From the NCBI GenBank assembly GCA_023846275.1, contig CM043875.1, positions 42,190,633 through 42,254,632 on the forward strand: a stretch of 64,000 bases of DNA, written 5' to 3'. The DNA is from Vanilla planifolia. Lineage: Eukaryota; Streptophyta; Magnoliopsida; Asparagales; Orchidaceae. This document shows, piece after piece, positions 62,201 to 64,000 of the stretch. The stretch's first letter is position 1, and every line of letters begins with the position of its first letter. The notes below the pieces were generated by a model. It worked only from the letters and a program-made list of their open reading frames with translations. It was not told where the DNA came from and searched no databases. The translations under genes were made by a program, and so were the position numbers.

Positions 62201-64000
62201 AATTGTGTTTTTCTTATTTTATTAAATGGAAGCTTAATACAGATGTTTAATATAGCATATCAAGTTTGCCATCATTTTTAGTTGAACGGTGCAAGTTAGA
62301 TAAGTTAGGTCATCCATTAATAAGTTTGTTTCTGAAATTTTAATAGGAAAATTTGATATTTTTTTTGTCTCACAAGGTAGTGATTATTCATGGAAATAGG
62401 TTCCCCTTAAACATTTTGTTTTGCAGTCAATGTTATTTGTGCTTGACTAAATAAATTGTATCAAACTTAGTTTCATTTCTAGACCAAGCATTTGGATGCC
62501 ATGCTCAGGTGGTTGAATTGATATATCAAATAATTTTACTAGTATTTTGAAATTTATCATATCTTATCTGATGCCTTTACTTGTATTTTGAAATATATCA
62601 TATGTACTATTCTGTGTGCTTAATATTGGAATTTATAATTTCAAGTGACACTTAATTAAATTTTTTTGCATGTATTGGGAAGCACAAAGCTTCTTGCTAA
62701 ATCGCATTTAATGCATATCTTCTATGGTGAGAATTATAGATTGTAGAAAATGCAAAGCTTTCTTGCTAGAGGATTCTTTTAGTTGTACAACTTTCTCTAG
62801 CAATATAAAGGGAAGGATAGAGTACTTAGGCAATTTGATGCTTCCTAATTTACTCTATCCTTTGCCACTTGCCAATACACCAATACAATTATTGTTTGTT
62901 CCAAAGAAGGATGCTCTAGTTAGAATGTGTGCATTTTTGCACAACCTTCACACCAACTCAAAACTATCCTTCTGCTTCCTTAATTCATGTACTTGTTTAA
63001 AGTGCAATTGATAGTAGCTTGAGTTATGTGCATATTAGTGGATGCTCAATTAGATGGGAGGAAATATGTGTTAATCATGTTTGCATATTTAGAAGCAAGT
63101 CCAAGAAGACATGATGAACTAATGGATCTAATAGGTATAGGTTTACTAAATAATTGTAGTCTCACCTAAAAAATTAAAAAAAAAAGAAAAGAAAAACAGG
63201 TATTGATGTTTGGTGAAAATTAGAGAATAAAACTTATGCTTATAGTAGAATAATATTTTTTGTTGTTTTATAGTGTTGAAAATTTATAAGGCTATATTTA
63301 TTTTTGAGGTATGACAACTATTGCCGTATCTCGTGAAAGTCCAATTGGAATGCAGCCCAGCTTATGATTATTTTCGAACCCTAAGTGGTGAGTACCTGCC
63401 ACCTACTTTTTTATTTAGAAAAATCCTTAACTATCCTAACTCTTATAATTATTATACATGTACTTGATCTCCTGCAAAATAAGAAGACATTTTTATACAT
63501 TTACTTTATGTTGAGTATCACATTCTAAAAAGTTTATTAAATAATACTCAACTTTTGTTCCAACCTCACAACATCTCAATCTCTGTGTTCCAATTGCAAT
63601 CGACAAAAAAACAGAGCATATGACGTGTTTAGAATGTGCATTTTAAGATAGCAAATTTATTTTGTGGGAATTAGCATATCATTTATGACGAAATGACAAC
63701 CTTGGGGTGGAAAAGTGAAAACCACCCTCCTATTTGCAGATACAGTTTGGATTTTTTTGATTAAAATCTAAAGGATTTTTCCCCAAGCAGTTAGAGAGGG
63801 AAAAGGCAAGACCAACCATGTTTCATTTAGTCTGATCTGAATGTTTTATAAATCCATTGTGGGATACACATAACGTAGATGAACAAGTTTGGTGTTAGCT
63901 GCAAGCTCTGTACTTACCAATTGTCATTTTAACCTTCATTAGTTGGATTTTGACTTGTTATTGCTATGTTGTGGTTATATAATGTAGAGGTCATTGATAC
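59212..64000 (+). other. First intron of the EDR1-type gene, runs off the edge
   Basis: At least 4.79 kb without the expected second exon (the family continues with a block like EYGVLDYEEKVVDGFYD). AT-rich with a TGCA-rich patch at 60,430-60,680, two similar AAAGCTT(T)CTTGCTA stretches near 62,686 and 62,753, and a palindrome cluster at 62763-62862. No embedded gene recognised. Confidence 0.7.
62763..62862. repeat. Cluster of inverted repeats
   Basis: TTGCTAGAG (62763-62771) pairs with CTCTAGCAA (62795-62803); between them lies the perfect 12-bp palindrome AGTTGTACAACT (62781-62792). Ten bases later AAGGATAGAGTA (62813-62824) pairs with TACTCTATCCTT (62851-62862), and inside it TTAGG (62826-62830) pairs with CCTAA (62844-62848). 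Confidence 0.8.

Noticed and set aside
62724-63011. 95-residue open frame in the EDR1 intron as an exon
   Set aside because: It shows no resemblance to the expected EDR1 second exon and overlaps the palindrome cluster.

Overview
This is nuclear DNA from a flowering plant. The best guess is a non-grass monocot such as a palm or a relative: the first exons are GC-rich, the pentatricopeptide gene falls in GC from 5' to 3', introns are very long, and intergenic DNA is extremely AT-rich and full of decayed retroelements. The species cannot be fixed from sequence alone. Only four protein-coding host genes can be supported in 64 kb.

Layout. 1-7.8 kb: decayed Ty3/gypsy-like repeat DNA with a gag relic. 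7.8-20.9 kb: a HAB1-type clade A protein phosphatase 2C gene in four coding exons, with a 9.96-kb third intron that carries five separate local tandem duplications; its promoter holds a strong ABRE. 21.4-23.6 kb: an intronless PPR gene of the E class (organellar RNA editing type). 23.6-34.6 kb: gene-free AT-rich DNA with LTR-like debris, microsatellites and small palindromes. 34.6-37.9 kb: a 5'-truncated L1-type LINE on the minus strand, with reverse transcriptase, zf-RVT and RNase H domains and a probable 16-bp target-site duplication. 40.7-41.5 kb: an LLM-domain B-GATA transcription factor gene on the minus strand. 41.6-48.6 kb: gene-free, apart from a 200-bp GC-rich orphan patch at 45.9-46.1 kb. 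48.7 kb to beyond 54.7 kb: an old chromovirus-like Ty3/gypsy fossil, split by a 2,978-bp solo LTR with an exact 5-bp target duplication. 58.7 kb to the right edge: the first exon and the start of a long intron of an EDR1-type Raf-like MAPKKK gene, whose other exons lie beyond the window.

How the genes relate. A clade A PP2C is the negative regulator of SnRK2 kinases in abscisic acid signalling. EDR1-type kinases act in stress, defence and ethylene/ABA responses. LLM B-GATAs govern greening and cytokinin/light output. PPR-E proteins edit organellar transcripts. They are separate transcription units, not a cluster, and nothing suggests joint regulation. I found no convincing previously undescribed system. 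The most unusual things are the serial duplications inside the PP2C intron, the nested solo LTR, the orphan GC patch, the palindrome cluster in the EDR1 intron, and a non-standard GDGF sequence in the PP2C where GDRY is usual.
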